From the NCBI RefSeq assembly GCF_047511655.1, contig NC_133387.1, positions 39,970,853 to 40,034,852 on the forward strand: a DNA stretch of 64,000 nucleotides. Direction: 5' to 3'. This stretch comes from Castor canadensis. Its lineage: Eukaryota > Chordata > Mammalia > Rodentia > Castoridae. The position numbers and the translations under genes are program-made. Positions within the stretch are counted from its first letter, which is position 1, and each line of letters starts with the position of its first letter. Positions 48,860 to 61,892 of the stretch are shown in pieces. The notes beneath the pieces were generated by a model, which saw only the letters and a list, made by a program, of their open reading frames with translations, had not been told where the DNA came from and searched no databases.

Positions 48860-49245
48860 AGAGGTTTTAGTCTGGTCACTTGGCTCCATTTTCCTGGTAC
48901 TTGGGGAGACAGAATATCATGGTGTGGCACGTGTCAGAGTATAGCTTCTCGCCTCATGGCTGCCAGGAAGCTGAAAGAACAAAGGGAGAAGAAGGGGCTG
49001 GAAAAAAGATATAGTTCACAATGACACACTCTCCTCAACTGGTTCCCACTTTCTGTGTTTCCATCACCACCCTATAGCTCATCAAATCAAGAACCTGTCA
49101 ATGGTTTAACCCACTGATGAGGTTAGAGCCCTCATAATTCAATCACTTGCCAAAACCCCACCTCTGAACATTGATACATTGGGGACCAAGTCTTCAACAC
49201 ATGAGCCTTTGAGGGACATTCAAGATCCACATACCACCACTTGAA
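48860..49245 (-). mobile_element. MaLR-type LTR, minus strand
   Basis: Ordered blocks: AGAATATCATGGTGTGGCA, CGCCTCATGGCTGCCAGGAA, ACTGATGAGGTTAGAGCCCT, CTTCAACACATGAGCCTTTG, AGGGACATTCAAGATCCACA. They fit the reverse complement of ERVL-MaLR LTRs, without internal coding sequence. Confidence 0.65.
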
Positions 49246-49249
49246 GTTT

Positions 49250-50619
49250 TTTTTACACCAAGATACATTTCCACACATACGCATGTTTCTTTTTCTGCTT
49301 ACTTTACATCATATAACTTGATCTTTCTAGTATGTTGTGAAAAGACAGAATTTTCACTGCTGTGACAATTTGATATAGACACTTTCTTTTAATTTAAATG
49401 GACACAACCATAAACCATGCACTTAAATGAGGATTAATGGTTTTTTCTGACTCCAGGAAAATAACAATATGGAATGATCTAGAAGAGATCAGCAATATAG
49501 AGATTGTGACAAGCTCTCTTTCAGCTTTCCTTAATTGTCTGCTCCAATGTTTGTAAAGCAATCAGATTATATCAAAAATAATAATGACTATTATTTAGAA
49601 GATTTTAAATTAAGCCAAAATTGTCTTTTTCCTTTCTAATATGCTAATTGCCAAATAAAAAAGTCTATCTGGAAACTCATGTGGAGGATCTGCCAATTAA
49701 GGAAGAGCTGTTTCATTGCAAAAGTGCCAATAGTAAATTCCTTTGTTTGTTTCACAAGTTCATACCATGGGGAAAATAAGTCAACAGATGATATTTTTAT
49801 TCTTCTACTTGTTAAGAGTTTGACAACATAGTGTGAGGGTAACTGTGATAGACTCAAAGTCAAGAATAGGAAGTCAAGTTCAAGGAGTACCAAAAAATTA
49901 GCCCTGTTATTATGGGCAAATCTCCCTCCTATGCCTCTTTTGTCTCATCTGTGAAAATAAGGTGTTGAGACTGAAGATTATGAGATCACTTTGAGTTCTG
50001 AAATATACTGATGATAAATGAATGGATTCTGATCAGTCTAATATATTAGATATTTATGTGTTGAAATTCTGATTGTTGTCTAGCTAAGCTTCAGTAACAG
50101 TTAAGGTAATAATTCATAACATAGGAATTCCCAGCAAGGGATCATTTATCCCTCTTCTTTTCATCCCCTAACTATATCAAAACAAGGAATAATGCTAGAA
50201 AGTAAATGGAATCCAAATTCCCCAGAGTACCCTGACAGTAGTCCAGAAGCACCTGCTTCCTTTTTCTGTTTATTAAAGTAAAAAATAAAATCTTCCATGT
50301 CCATCTGGCATCATTTAAAGGTTGCCAACCTGGCATCATTCATAGGTGCAATATTCACTGACTCTTATCTAAAACAAATTTTATACTTTCTGGTCAAAAG
50401 CTCAGTATGAATGAAATCAGCAGATTTTGCTGTAACTAGTTAGTGATATTCAAATCCAATAAGTCAACCACAAATTCCATTTAACTAATTTTTGTCTATG
50501 CTCTTTTTAAATAGGCCATAGAAATAGTAATTTAAATTAATGGAAAAGGTAAGATAATCCTAACAGTGCTCAGAACTTATTTTTGAATGACTAACAATTT
50601 GAAATATATCATACTAAAT
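49250..50619. other. Intergenic, nothing recognised
   Basis: AT-rich, no supported gene. Confidence 0.4.
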
Positions 50620-51140
50620 GACTAAGGAAACAGAGTAATATTGTAATACATTGCATCTATGTAGGAAGAAGACATAACAAAAGCAATGAAAACTGTTGAA
50701 TAGTAGCAGGTAGGGTAAAAGGATAAAGAAGAGGGAGTTGGACTGATTAACGTATATTCACTGGAAAAATACCATGACAAACCCCTTTGAACAATGAATA
50801 CACTTAAATAATGAATACAATTAAATGAATACACTGAATGAAATGAATACACTTAAATAGTGAATGACAGGAATTTAAGACAGGTCTTATGAGGGGATAG
50901 TAATGGCAGGGGAAGGGTGAATGGAGAGGGTAAAGAAGGGTGAATATGGTCAATGTATTTGATATTCATGTATGATGATGAACATTGAAACCTGTTGAAG
51001 TCATTTTTAAGCTGGGGAAAGGAATCAGGGAGAATGATGGTGGGGATGAACCCAATCAAGGTACAATGTAAGCAATGGAAATGTCACAATGAAACCCCTT
51101 ACACAATTAGTACATGCTAATAAAAATCTTTAAAAAATAT
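50620..51140 (+). mobile_element. Probable 3' end of a different L1-type subfamily
   Basis: Features are a purine-rich stretch (about 50890-50940), then ATGTCACAATGAAACCCCTT, ACACAATTAGTACATGC, TAATAAAAATC and an A-rich tail. They resemble an L1 3' UTR distinct from the copies at 3.7 and 46 kb. A short internal duplication lies at 50786-50868. Confidence 0.45.
50786..50868. repeat. Imperfect tandem repeat, unit TGAATACACTTAAATA
   Basis: The words AATGAATACACTTAAATA and AATGAATACA recur four times with small changes within about 80 bases. Confidence 0.8.
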
Positions 51141-51349
51141 AAATTAACCTTGCAAAAATTAGAATTCATTTTTCAATTGGATACATATAAAAATAGGCTG
51201 CCTAATCTATAAAATAATAGCCAATTAACTTTTTAAAAAGTAAAAGTAACTGAAGCTATGTACACTACCTTGAAAATCTTCATAGTCGATGATACAGTCA
51301 GGAAACAGAGAAACACTACTTATTCATTTCAATAAATATAGTAAAAATA

Positions 51350-51436
51350 GACTGGAGGAGTAGCTCAAATGGTAGAGCGCCTACCTGACAAGCACGAAGA
51401 CCTGAGTTCAAACCTCAATACTACAAAAAAAAAAAA
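51350..51436 (+). mobile_element. tRNA-derived (ID-like) SINE with target duplication
   Basis: It begins GACTGGAGGAGTAGCTCAAA, then TGGTAGAGCGCCTACCTGAC (A box region) and GAGTTCAAACCTCAATACT (B box region), with an A13 tail. AGTAAAAATA at 51340-51349 and 51437-51446 is its target-site duplication. A young insertion, and a SINE rather than a tRNA gene. Confidence 0.92.
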
Positions 51437-51446
51437 AGTAAAAATA

Positions 51447-52909
51447 AGTACATATAACCAACCAAATGAGCTGGTGAATTTTTTCTATATTATATCACAA
51501 AACTGAAAATTTATGTTCATTATTAAAACATTATCAAATATCTATTTTGACTCTTTCCTGTAACAATTTTATGAAAAGTAAAAGTAAGAAAAATCATTAG
51601 ATCTCTTAATGGTCATACATTTATGAGGGTGAAAACTGAATAGTTAGCTAATTGAAAAATAAATTTTAGTTCCATGTTGTATCCTTTTCTGGTTTTATGT
51701 ATGTTATCATTCCAGGATTCATCATTATGCAAAAATCATGAAGATGTGTCATAGTCCATAGCCAAGAACAAGAAATTTAATGGTAATTTTTATATTGATC
51801 ATTCCTAATTGTATAAAAATAATGCTGAAGCCAGGAAAAACTTGCTTGGGCTTAAACATCCACTTTGTTATATATGGACTCCTGAAGCACTTTATGCAAT
51901 TAAGTGAGGGTAATAATCACAGCAGAAGAGAGAAAGAATAAACAAGCAGCAACTATAAGAATGTGATAGAGATCTAGAGAGAGCTAAGACAGTTGAAACA
52001 GAATGGAATGAGGCACTGGCACCGGTGGCCCAGGTTAAAAGGAGAGAAAATAAGTTGTCTATGTTCTGGCTTCAGTTCCAGTTCATTCCATGGAGGTTCA
52101 AAATCTGCTGAAGCCATTGGATTCTTTTAACCTCAATTTCAGTGCCCCTGCCCATTCACCAGGACATTGTTCCTGTTTGGCACCAAAGAATTTTTCCTTA
52201 GTGGCAATATCCTGAGGAGATGGAAAAGAAAATGACAATGGAAGATGGGCAAGTTACATAAGAATTGCGTGAAAGAAACAGCACCTTGGGATCCAACAGT
52301 GGTATTTTTGTCACTTTATTCAACAAAACTGACTAGAGTAACAGCCAATGAGAGTAAATTATCAGTAATTACGGATATGTCAGAAAGCTAAGAGTACAAA
52401 GAATTTTAGGATACCACAGAAAATACTGAAGTGACATGCCAAGAAGTCTTACCTGACTGAGAAGACATGTGAATTCACAAAGGCCTGCAGAATAGTGTGG
52501 AGTCCTTGACTTGGGGTCATGAAGGGAGGAACAAGAATGGTAGGCATGAGAGTGGAGGAAAAAATGAAGAAAGAATCAAAGACAAGATATTGGCCACAGA
52601 ACATAACTTTATGCTGACTACTTTCAAAGTATGCTTATACCAATAGTTAGGATAAAAACAAGTTTTCACTTAAGGTTAAAAAAAAAGAAGAAGAAATAGT
52701 TGGAGAAGATGGGTAGGATTTTGCAAGGCATAATGGGATAGTCTAAGAGAGAATGTGGAGAGGGAGTAGCAGGGTTGAGCAGGTGTGGAAAGAGTAGAAA
52801 TAACATAAGAATATATTCCATAAAAGGAAGAGGGAGGAGTGTCACTGAGTGTCACAGAAAGCTGGAAGTTCCAAGCAGGGAGCTGTGATGTTAATAAATT
52901 TTTCTTAAC
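51447..52909. other. Intergenic, nothing recognised
   Basis: AT-rich, no supported gene. Confidence 0.4.
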
Positions 52910-52911
52910 TA

Positions 52912-53156
52912 AGGGTTTGTATATATGGCTAGTCCTGATGAACCAACGGAACTAGAGGCTATTGAAATGTGGCCTAAGCAATAGAAATGTATTGCCTCGT
53001 GTCCTAGAATCATGGCATCTGCCAGCCTAGCTCCTTCTGAAGACTGTGGAGAATTGGTTCCATGCCTTTTGCCTAGCTTTTGGTGGTTTATTGGCATTTT
53101 TTTGGCATTCCTTGGCCTGTAAAAGCATTGCCCATCTATCCTTTACCTTCACATGA

Positions 53157-53187
<31 letters not shown>

Positions 53188-53385
53188 TGTGTTTCTAAAT
53201 ATCCATGCTTTATAAAGACACCAGTCATATTAGATTGGTAGTCCACTCTAATCCAATATGATCACAGTTTTACTATATCTGTAATGATTCTTTTCCCAAA
53301 TAATAGCACATTCTGAGGTACTAGGATTAAGACTTGAACCTCTATGAATAGTGGGAAGGATACAATACAACCCTTAACAGTGGAC
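52912..53385 (-). mobile_element. MLT1-type LTR (ERVL-MaLR), nearly complete, minus strand
   Basis: Matches run through most of the LTR: CTAAGCAATAGAAATGTATT, CTCCTTCTGAAGACTGTGGA, CATGCCTTTTGCCTAGCTTT, ACACCAGTCATATTAGATTG, CACATTCTGAGGTACTAGGA. No internal retroviral genes. Confidence 0.85.
53157..53192. repeat. (TG)n microsatellite inside the MLT1 LTR
   Basis: TG repeats with one GG interruption, at the point where the LTR consensus itself has a short TGTGTGTCTGTG-type stretch. Confidence 0.95.
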
Positions 53386-54269
53386 TTAACAAAATGTGGT
53401 AGAATGGAGCTGTGAGATCTAGAGTTCCTAGGTGCTAAGTTTATTCTCAATGTCTTCTCTCATTTCTAATATTGAGGAGAAAGCAGATAAAAGTGAACTA
53501 CTCATGTTTGGCCTCATTCAGTCAGAGCCTTGGATAATTGACTGTTTTTTTCATTTTTCTTCTGAATGCTTAGACATTCATAGATTCATATGAATCCATG
53601 TGCATATAACTGTCTGCTAAAATGACTGTCTACAAGTCATTTGAGAGTAGCATATAGAAATGGGAATAACACAAAAGATGGCAAATTTGTGATACGATAA
53701 CCCATGAGACAAGCATTACCACTTTGTCTCGAATTTCTGTGAGGAGTCAGTTGTCTCTGGAAAGCTGAAAGAGTTCAACCTCAGAGCACAATCAATATAA
53801 AACATGTCAAGATTGAAAAGTTATTGAAGAGAAATGGTCTTTCACTGAAGATGTTTCTCAAAGATAGAATACATGGTAGTCCTGGGAGACCAGAATTCAG
53901 TTCTAGAAGAATCTTAGCCTAATAATTCAGAAAAACCTGGCAACTTTCAAAATGCCAATGTTTCCAGCAAATCCAGAAAAATATTTCCCCCTTTTTGGTT
54001 TGCCATGAAATCCCTCAAAAGCAATACCTAAGAATATAATGAAAGGAGGCTTGTTCTGTAACATTCCAAAAAACAGTAAGAATGTTAAAGTGAAAATGGT
54101 ATACAAAATATGATGACCTTTGAAACTATTGTTGTAAGTATATATGGAGGATAATATTTTAATTTGATTTTTTTATTTTCATTCTGTAAATGATTCCTTT
54201 TTATCTTCTTTGTGGTAATTCAAAAGATGCCTCAGGTATAATGAGATTTAAATATTCTACTTTCACTCC
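53386..54269. other. Intergenic, nothing recognised
   Basis: No supported gene. Confidence 0.4.
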
Positions 54270-54500
54270 TCACCTGGCTAGCACCTACTCACCCTTGCTT
54301 CCAATTAAAGCAGGTTTCCATTAACCTTTCCTTCAAAATATTTGCATTTGGACTTGCATCTATACTTGTGGAAATTGTTTAATTCTTTCTTCCCCACACT
54401 AGATTCTAAAACAAGGACGATGCCTTTTATAATCAGTGCTATTACCTCCAGTGTAAACAGGTATTCCATAAATACTTGTCAAATGAAAGAATGAAGGCCT
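54270..54500 (+). mobile_element. L2 3' fragment
   Basis: CACCTGGCTAGCACCTACTC, then CACACTAGATTCTAAAACAA and ATTCCATAAATACTTGTCAA, in L2 3' order. Confidence 0.55.
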
Positions 54501-56289
54501 TAAGGCAGAAGTCTTAAATGGTAAATAATATTTACTCTAAGTTTTTTTTTTATTTTGATAGCAAAGGGAAAAAATAGCATATTTATTTTATAATATTCTG
54601 AAAATATCTACTTTTTTCTATGTCTCCCATTATTTCCAGGCCTTCAGTTCCCACAGTGAGAAGAGGTCCATATTAGGCCTAGAAAAGAGAACCTTTTAGC
54701 ACCACATCCACTGTCCCAGTAGGACCCAAAGATCCCATGCAAACAGCCATTGCAGACTTTCCACACAACCCCCAAATGTCACAAATCCTCATGAGAGGAG
54801 CAAAGTGGGAGAGTAAATCTCTTTTCCTAGACCTTACTACCTAGCTGTTTAAAAACAGATAAGTTGCCCACTGAGTCTAGGAAAATCACAAAAAGAAAGT
54901 TCTCCAAAAATTAAACTAATGGAAAACAAGCTTTTCCTCCACTATTTAGGAATATAAGCTAGAAAATCTCATAATAGATTCGTGCAATTCATGTCTGGAT
55001 AGGTTTTTGACTGAAACTAAATGCCTTTTTCTGCCATTGAAATGAATCATTCATTTACTATAGAAACATCCTCCACTTCCTCTAAAGGGACAAATTTAAT
55101 ACTCACACGTGCATACGTGTGTGCACATGCACAGATACATGCTTTTTGCTTTGTACAATTAAATTTGGAAACTAAGGAACCCATTTTTTTTTTGTATTCT
55201 GGTTTTGCTGTAATCTCTCCCTATGCATCAAGAAAAGCACTTTCCAGACATTTCTCACTGAAGGAAAAAAAAAAAACAAATGTGTATGGAAAGTAACTGG
55301 TCCACAAGTGAGCAGTCTATGTACTCTAGAAGCTTATAGGACATTTGTAGCACAAGTATGCTAATCTCCGGGGATGGTGGAGGAGTGTGTGTGTGTGGGG
55401 GGGGGTGTGATCTAATCTAATATGTAAAATGGAACAGTGCTAACCCCAAACCCATAGCAATATTTGCATTCATACAATGAATAAGTTAGTTGAAATCATA
55501 AATGAGTTATATCTGATGAGGCATTTGTAAGATTCTCTATGACATTTTAAAATATCACACATTTGTAATGTATATTTCATTTAATTGGTTGAAAACGGAA
55601 GGACCTGGGGAGGCCTGGGGTCCTAGCTTCCAGTTCCCTGTCATTTTTTTTCACACCAGTAAACCTGTCTCTGGTGAGCTCCAAGGATTTGGTAGACCTT
55701 CTCAGAGTACTTTCCAAAGCCATTGATTGCCCTTGAAAATTTGGTTGGTTAAATTTTTATTTGGTTACATCTGAAGTAGATTTCATATTAAATATCCTTT
55801 GATGAATTCTGAATATGCAGTGGTCAGTTTAAGTTTAAACTCTGAGCAAACATATAGAATGCGGGTGTGCTGTGTTATTGGAAAGAAGAAATTCTAATAT
55901 GAGGGAGTAGGGTACTCCCTTCAAAGTTGTTACCAATAGGCTGCCCAAGAGAAGTGTGTTTCTGGAGAGTCCCCCAACTGGAACAATTAAGTCAGGATCA
56001 AAGTAGTTTCCATATTAGGTCACATGAGTTTGAGATAGTTTTTTATTTTAACTCTACTCTTTAAAAAATACATATATATATTATATATATAATCTTTTTC
56101 TAAATTTATAAGACATTTTAATTATTGATGAAAATTCAGAGATTACAAAGAAAAATAAAAAGTGATAGTCTCAATTCTCAGAGGAAAACAATAATAACAT
56201 TGTATTATATTTTCTTTTCTGTATGCAATGATAACATTTTGAAAACATTCTGCTGAATATACTTCTTAGAAACCTCTTATTTTTACATA
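54501..56289. other. Intergenic with short simple repeats
   Basis: No gene. Contains an alternating purine/pyrimidine stretch near 55106-55134, a GT/G-rich stretch at 55386-55409 and an AT stretch at 56068-56092. Confidence 0.45.
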
Positions 56290-57760
56290 CTTCATCATAA
56301 GTGTTTCTCTACTAGATATTTTGCCTCTGTATTATTTTTCATGGCCCCATGAAATAATTTTGCCAATATCTAACAGCTGATCATGTATGTTGTCTATACA
56401 GTTTCTTGGGGTTTTTTTGCTGCTTGTTCTTTACTGCTATCATTCTGATTTTATTTTTAAATGTTTTAATAGTTTCATCATCGTTTGTGCTGCAATGAAC
56501 ATTCTAGAGATATATCTTGCTTCTTTTCATGACTATGTTTTTCAAAATAAAATTTTTGAGTCAAAATTACAAGCTATCTTTAAGTCTTTTGATATCCATA
56601 AAGTTTGCCCTCAAAATTAAAAGTTTTCAGAAATTAAAATTTCACCTAGGCAGCAAATTCTGAAATGGAAGTTAGCATAGATGTTTGTTAAGTACATGTT
56701 TCAGAATCAACTTCTACAAAAGAGAGAACTGTGCAGAGGCAGCAGTAGACCTACAATGTAAGCCCAGGAGTGCAACTTGTTTGACTCCATGGGGATCTCT
56801 AGAGCTTTCAGGATTGTTCTGAGTTGTGCTCAAGTGACTCGAGATTTATACTTCCCTTCCACATTGATTAAACACTGCATGTGGGCCACCCAATGACTGG
56901 ATGAGGCTTCCTTCCACCAAAGCAAGGAGTCTCTGCAGATGAGACAGTTCCAGTAGTTAGATCAATAGATGTCCATTGAAGTAGAACATAGACCACACAT
57001 CACAGTAACCACCACATTAATATCACCAGTACTTTTACAAGAGTGTCTCGTTCTCCTAACTTTGACAACTCTTGGTATAATTAGCTATTTCATCCTTGTC
57101 ATATGATAGGTGAATAAATTGTGACAACTTGTATTTTTTTAAATAAATTATCTATTCATTCATTCATGATATTTGCCCATGGTTATTAGGGTTATTTGCT
57201 GGGAGGAGGGGTGTGAGGTTGCCTGTTTATTTTTCAAAACTCTTTATATATCAAGAATATTGACCCTCTTACAAATAATACAAGGTAGTTCTCAGTCTAT
57301 AATATTTATATTTGAATTTTTTATGATGCTTGACAGCAGATTTTAATTTATATAGCAAAAACTTTTTATATTTTCTTTATAATCTCTGACTCAAGAATCA
57401 CATAAATCATGCTTCAAAAATTTTCTTCATCCCAAACTTAGATCAATATTGATCTGATTTATATTTTTATGCATAGTATAAAATTTAGTTTATCAGTAAA
57501 CTCTTGGTACATGTAAGATAAGGAATTAACTTTTTCCCAAGTAGTCAAATTTTCCAGCACCACTTTTTGAATTACCTATCTTTTCTCTGATATTTTGAAA
57601 TTCAATTTTTATCATGTTCTAAATTTGTATTATACTAATAGCCAATGGATTTTTAATCCATTTTCAGGGTCCATATTGGAAAATTACTTCTGAGCAATGT
57701 GTTTCAATATATCATACTGTATAGGAATATAAATATTTTAGCCAAAGTTTTCTACTTTTT
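56290..57760 (-). mobile_element. Old diverged L1, minus strand
   Basis: GTGCTGCAATGAACATTCTA then, further on, CTCTTTATATATCAAGAATA, AATATTGACCCTCTTAC, TTTCCAGCACCACTTTTTGA and TATACTAATAGCCAATGG. They follow the reverse complement of the 3' half of old mammalian L1 ORF2. No intact frame. The middle (about 56640-57150) is less certain and may be unrelated. Confidence 0.65.
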
Positions 57761-59339
57761 CTCTAAAAAGAATAATTTGACATAAAAGAATTAAACATGA
57801 CGATAATTTCCAATTTTGAGTGATGACTTTTAATTATGTCCAACAACTGCTTTGCCTATAGAATGCTAATGTTACTTAGACATCTTCTATCCTACTTAGG
57901 CACACTTTGTTTAAATAGCTAAGATGGTTCTTGCTATTACTGTAAACCCAGGAGATTTAATCCTATTAAAAGTAATTCACATTAGCATCGTTAAGAAGAT
58001 AATCCTATTTGGCCTACATACAGTTCATTTCTTTCTTTTTTCTTCTATTTTTTTTTAACAATGCAACATAGCTTTGTGTTTCTTTTGACTAAAAGAGAAA
58101 GAAACAGGAAGAGAGGGCAATCTAAACAATGATGTCTATACTACTCTTTCTGCCTTTACATAAAGACTCTGAAGTGAGTTTTCATTGCAGCCAATCTCTA
58201 CACAATAAACTGATAATAAAATAGCAGTTACATGTCACTTAATAGAATATCTAGCTGCTGAAATTCTGTCCCACGAAGAGCCCTACATACTACCTCTTAC
58301 CTTAATAAGGATGCTATGCCTTATACATTGGAATGCTTCAGCTGGGGGAAAATGAGTTTGATTTGACCTCAAGCCTAGGGTCACCTGGAGGGTTATGAAA
58401 GGTGTCACCAGTCTCTCAAATGTTTCCTGTTTCCTCAATAAAATAAGAAATTTCTCTGTCCCACTTTACTAAAATGTTAAATCTTTAATGAATTCAGTAC
58501 TAATGCTCTTTTCCTCAGATAAAATTTTATACTCAATGCAATAAATTTTTAAAAATGAAATAAAGATGTTTAGGTATGCTCTTAGTACTTTTGCTTCTAT
58601 GGAAACATGCAGAATAATTATGTCTATATTTCCTTGTTTATTACACCAACTCCCTGACAACAATCTCATGTGCTAAGACTGTACAACTAAAATCAGATGG
58701 CAAACTCTCCACAAAGATACCATAGTTATCCAGGGGTGGGGATGAAGAGTAGAAAAATCAATCAATTACTTTACAATAAACTTGAAACATTTTTATTTGC
58801 AACACAGAAGTAGAAACACAAGATGAAACGATTATCTCTAGACTCAGCCATCTTCTCTTCCCATTCCCCATCCTTCAGATTCCCTGAAAATTTTCTTCCA
58901 CTATACACGCCCTTATTTTCTTTGCTTCTATATCTAAAAGAAGAAGCCGTCTTCTACAAAACCAACTCCCTTCCCCTGTGCTCTCCATGATGCCCCAGCA
59001 TGGGGCTTGACTTGAAACATTCATTTCTATTTCCACCATCCTCCTCCTTCCCTTTGTGCTCCCTGTTTTGGTGCATAATACTCGTGTCTTATTTTTAAAC
59101 ACTATCTCTTTTTTTTTCCTGTTATCACATCTTATTTGTCTCTGTAAGCTTCGAAAAAGAATTGTCTGTATTCTGACTTTATTTCCTTATGTACTTGTTC
59201 TTCAATTTATTAAAATCTGTTTTTGACATGCCACTGAAACTGTCTTATTAGAGATCTAATACTAAGTCTAAAAAATTTTATTCAGCCCTTGTATTACCTG
59301 ATCTTCTTGTAACATTTCATACTGCTAAGCATGTCACAG
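57761..59339. other. Intergenic, nothing recognised
   Basis: AT-rich, no supported gene. Confidence 0.4.
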
Positions 59340-59650
59340 ACAAAGTTGCTCAGCTCATGTCAATTAGGAAACAAAGAAAGAGGGGGCAAGGGAGACCTGG
59401 GGACAAGATATAGTCCCCAAGGGAACACTCCCAAGGACCTACTCTCTTCAATTACATCACACCCACTACAGTTCCATCACCTCCCAACAGCCATCAAATT
59501 ATGAAGCCATAAATGAATTAATCCATTGATGAGATCAGAGCCCTCATGATCTAATCTCTTTCCTAAAGTCCCATCTCTGAATATTGTGACTTTGGGAATC
59601 AAGCGTTTAGCACATGAGCGTTTAGGGGCCATTTCAGATCTAACCATACC
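59340..59650 (-). mobile_element. MaLR-type LTR fragment, minus strand
   Basis: GGGGACAAGATATAGTCCCC, CATTGATGAGATCAGAGCCC, TTTGGGAATCAAGCGTTTAG and ATGAGCGTTTAGGGGCCATT parallel the LTR at 48860-49245. Confidence 0.65.
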
Positions 59651-61534
59651 AGTTCTTTTTGGGAACTGGCTGTCTTTCTGCCAATTTCTACACCAACATA
59701 AAATCCAAAAGGGAGCTGTCATATTTTTCTATAACCCCCTACTGGACCCTACCACATGTGAGTTGACCTGGACAAGCCATTCAGTGTAGAATCTTCTGGG
59801 GTCTTCTAATCAGTCTCAGTAGAGAATTTCTTTTCTGGTGATAAACCATGAAAGATATGAAGTCTAAAGGGACAAGTAGCCAAATTTTTTGCTTTTTAGA
59901 GTCTGCCAGTTCTAAGAGCAGACTGTGGAGTAGAAAGATAAATAATAGAAGCAACACCCTACTATGCTCATGTCCCTGTTCATTTCATGCACAAGACATT
60001 TCATAGTTGGTTGTCATAAAAAATAAATTCCTCATTTATGCTTCAACTATAATAATTCTGACTTGATTGTTTGAAATTAAAAAAAATTGATCTATAAAAT
60101 TATTTCTGTCATTGGTCCTAAGGAAATCAGAAGGACGTTAGGAAATTAGGCAAAGTCACAGAGAACTTTTTCACACCATGACAAGGAATTTGAAATTAGT
60201 AATGGGGAGCAAATTTGGAGAACTTGACCAGGGCTGATATGATGTAATTTGCACTTGTAAAGATGAATCTCTTTGCTGTGTGGAAACAGAGTATAGATGA
60301 AAGTGAAGCAAGTGTGGAATCCTTGAGACTTCCCAGGAAGCTTTTACAATAGAGCTGTTGAGAGATCAGCAGCTTACACTAGTAGAGAGATAGGAGTGGA
60401 AACAGTGAGAAGTCGTTGGAATCTGGAGTTGTTTTGTCAGCAGAGTTATTAGGACATGCTGAAAGCATGAATTATTTCCTTTGGCTACCTTGGATATTAT
60501 GGATTCAGAAGATAAGAATATCTTTTTGACATCCTTTTTAAAGTGACTACAACAATTTGTGTGTACCCTGCATAAGAAAGAAGCCTCATCACCCCACATC
60601 CTTAACCAATGCTGGATATTCTTGTTTTTTTAAAAATCTTTGCTACCTAGATATATAAGCAAAACATTATGTCTTGTTGTCTTAGTTACACTTGCAATAG
60701 TGAAAAAAATGTTTTTTACATGGATTATATCTTTTCCAATAAAGTTCTTATCTTTTGTCACTCATTTATTGTAATTCTAAGCATTTCTTATTCATTTATA
60801 TAGTTACTTTTTAAAAGTTATCAACCTTTTGTTATACTTGTAATTATTTTCTAATATGATGATCTGCCTTATAATTTGGGTTATACCATTTTATTTAATT
60901 TGTAAAATTTCAGTTATTAGTGAACTCCTATCTAGCCAAATTTTATTTGTTGATTTTTTTCTTGATTGACTGCTTTTAGAAAGTTCACATACCTTCATCC
61001 AAAAAAATGTAGTAAGTATTTGTGCTTTTGGTGGTGATGGTAGTAATTTCTGGCTTAGCTCTTTAAAAAAAAAATACACTGAACTAATTGATTCCTTCTG
61101 AATTCTCTTTTGTTTGTTCACTGAAATGAGGATCAAAACTCACTGTTTCCTAAAGGTTCCAAACCATGTATTAAATAATCAGAGAAAAAATTCAAAGAAT
61201 AACAACAATTAAGCAGACATGCAAAATAATAAAATTACAGTGTTTACTAACCACTTAAAGTAGGGAGAGAAATAAGACTGCAATTTCACACTGTGAAGAA
61301 ATATTTCTTAAGTGAGATGCCTCAAAACATCAGTGTATTAGACAGTTTCTATAATAAAAGTGTTACTTACATAAGTTTGGGGTCTACTTTAAATTATGTC
61401 CTCCCCTCATATGGAAGAATCACAAGACACATTACTATACCAAATACTTGAAAAACCTTGTGCAACTTGTTTGATTATGTCTAACAGTTTTTGTCAATTT
61501 ATTTTGTGAAAATCCTCATCACATATAACACAGC
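59651..61534. other. Intergenic, little recognised
   Basis: AT-rich. Weak old-L1-like sequence near 60600-60960 is too diverged to call. Confidence 0.4.
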
Positions 61535-61539
61535 AATGA

Positions 61540-61892
61540 ACTGAATATCTGTGACCTCCCAAAATTCATATGACGAGAGCCAAACCTCCAAATTGAGAGT
61601 ACTTGGAAGTGGGGCATTTGAGAAGTTATTAGGTCAAGAAGGTGGAGCTCTGATTAATGGAGCTAGTCCTTTTATTAAATGCCATGGAAGAGCTTGCTTC
61701 CCTACTCTCTGCTATGTGAAAAAACAATAAAAATACAGCCATTTGCAAAGCAAGAAGGGATCCCTCAGCAGAACCTGACCATGCTGACAGTCTGATCTTA
61801 CGACCCAACCTTCAGAATTGTAAGAAAGAAATGTCTATTGTGTAAGGAACTCAGTCTATGATGTTTTGTTATAGAAGCCCAATGGAACATAA
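61540..61892 (+). mobile_element. MLT1-type LTR (ERVL-MaLR), plus strand
   Basis: CTCCCAAAATTCATATGACG, ACTTGGAAGTGGGGCATTTG, CTCTGATTAATGGAGCTAGT, CTTCAGAATTGTAAGAAAGA and GTCTATGATGTTTTGTTATA follow the full MLT1 order. Solo LTR, no coding. Confidence 0.85.

Noticed and set aside
51350-51436. tRNA gene
   Set aside because: A- and B-box-like motifs are present, but the element has a poly(A) tail, a target-site duplication and sister copies, so it is a SINE.
52912-61892. Endogenous retrovirus with coding genes
   Set aside because: Only isolated LTR-type sequences are seen. No gag, pol or env similarity was found between them.
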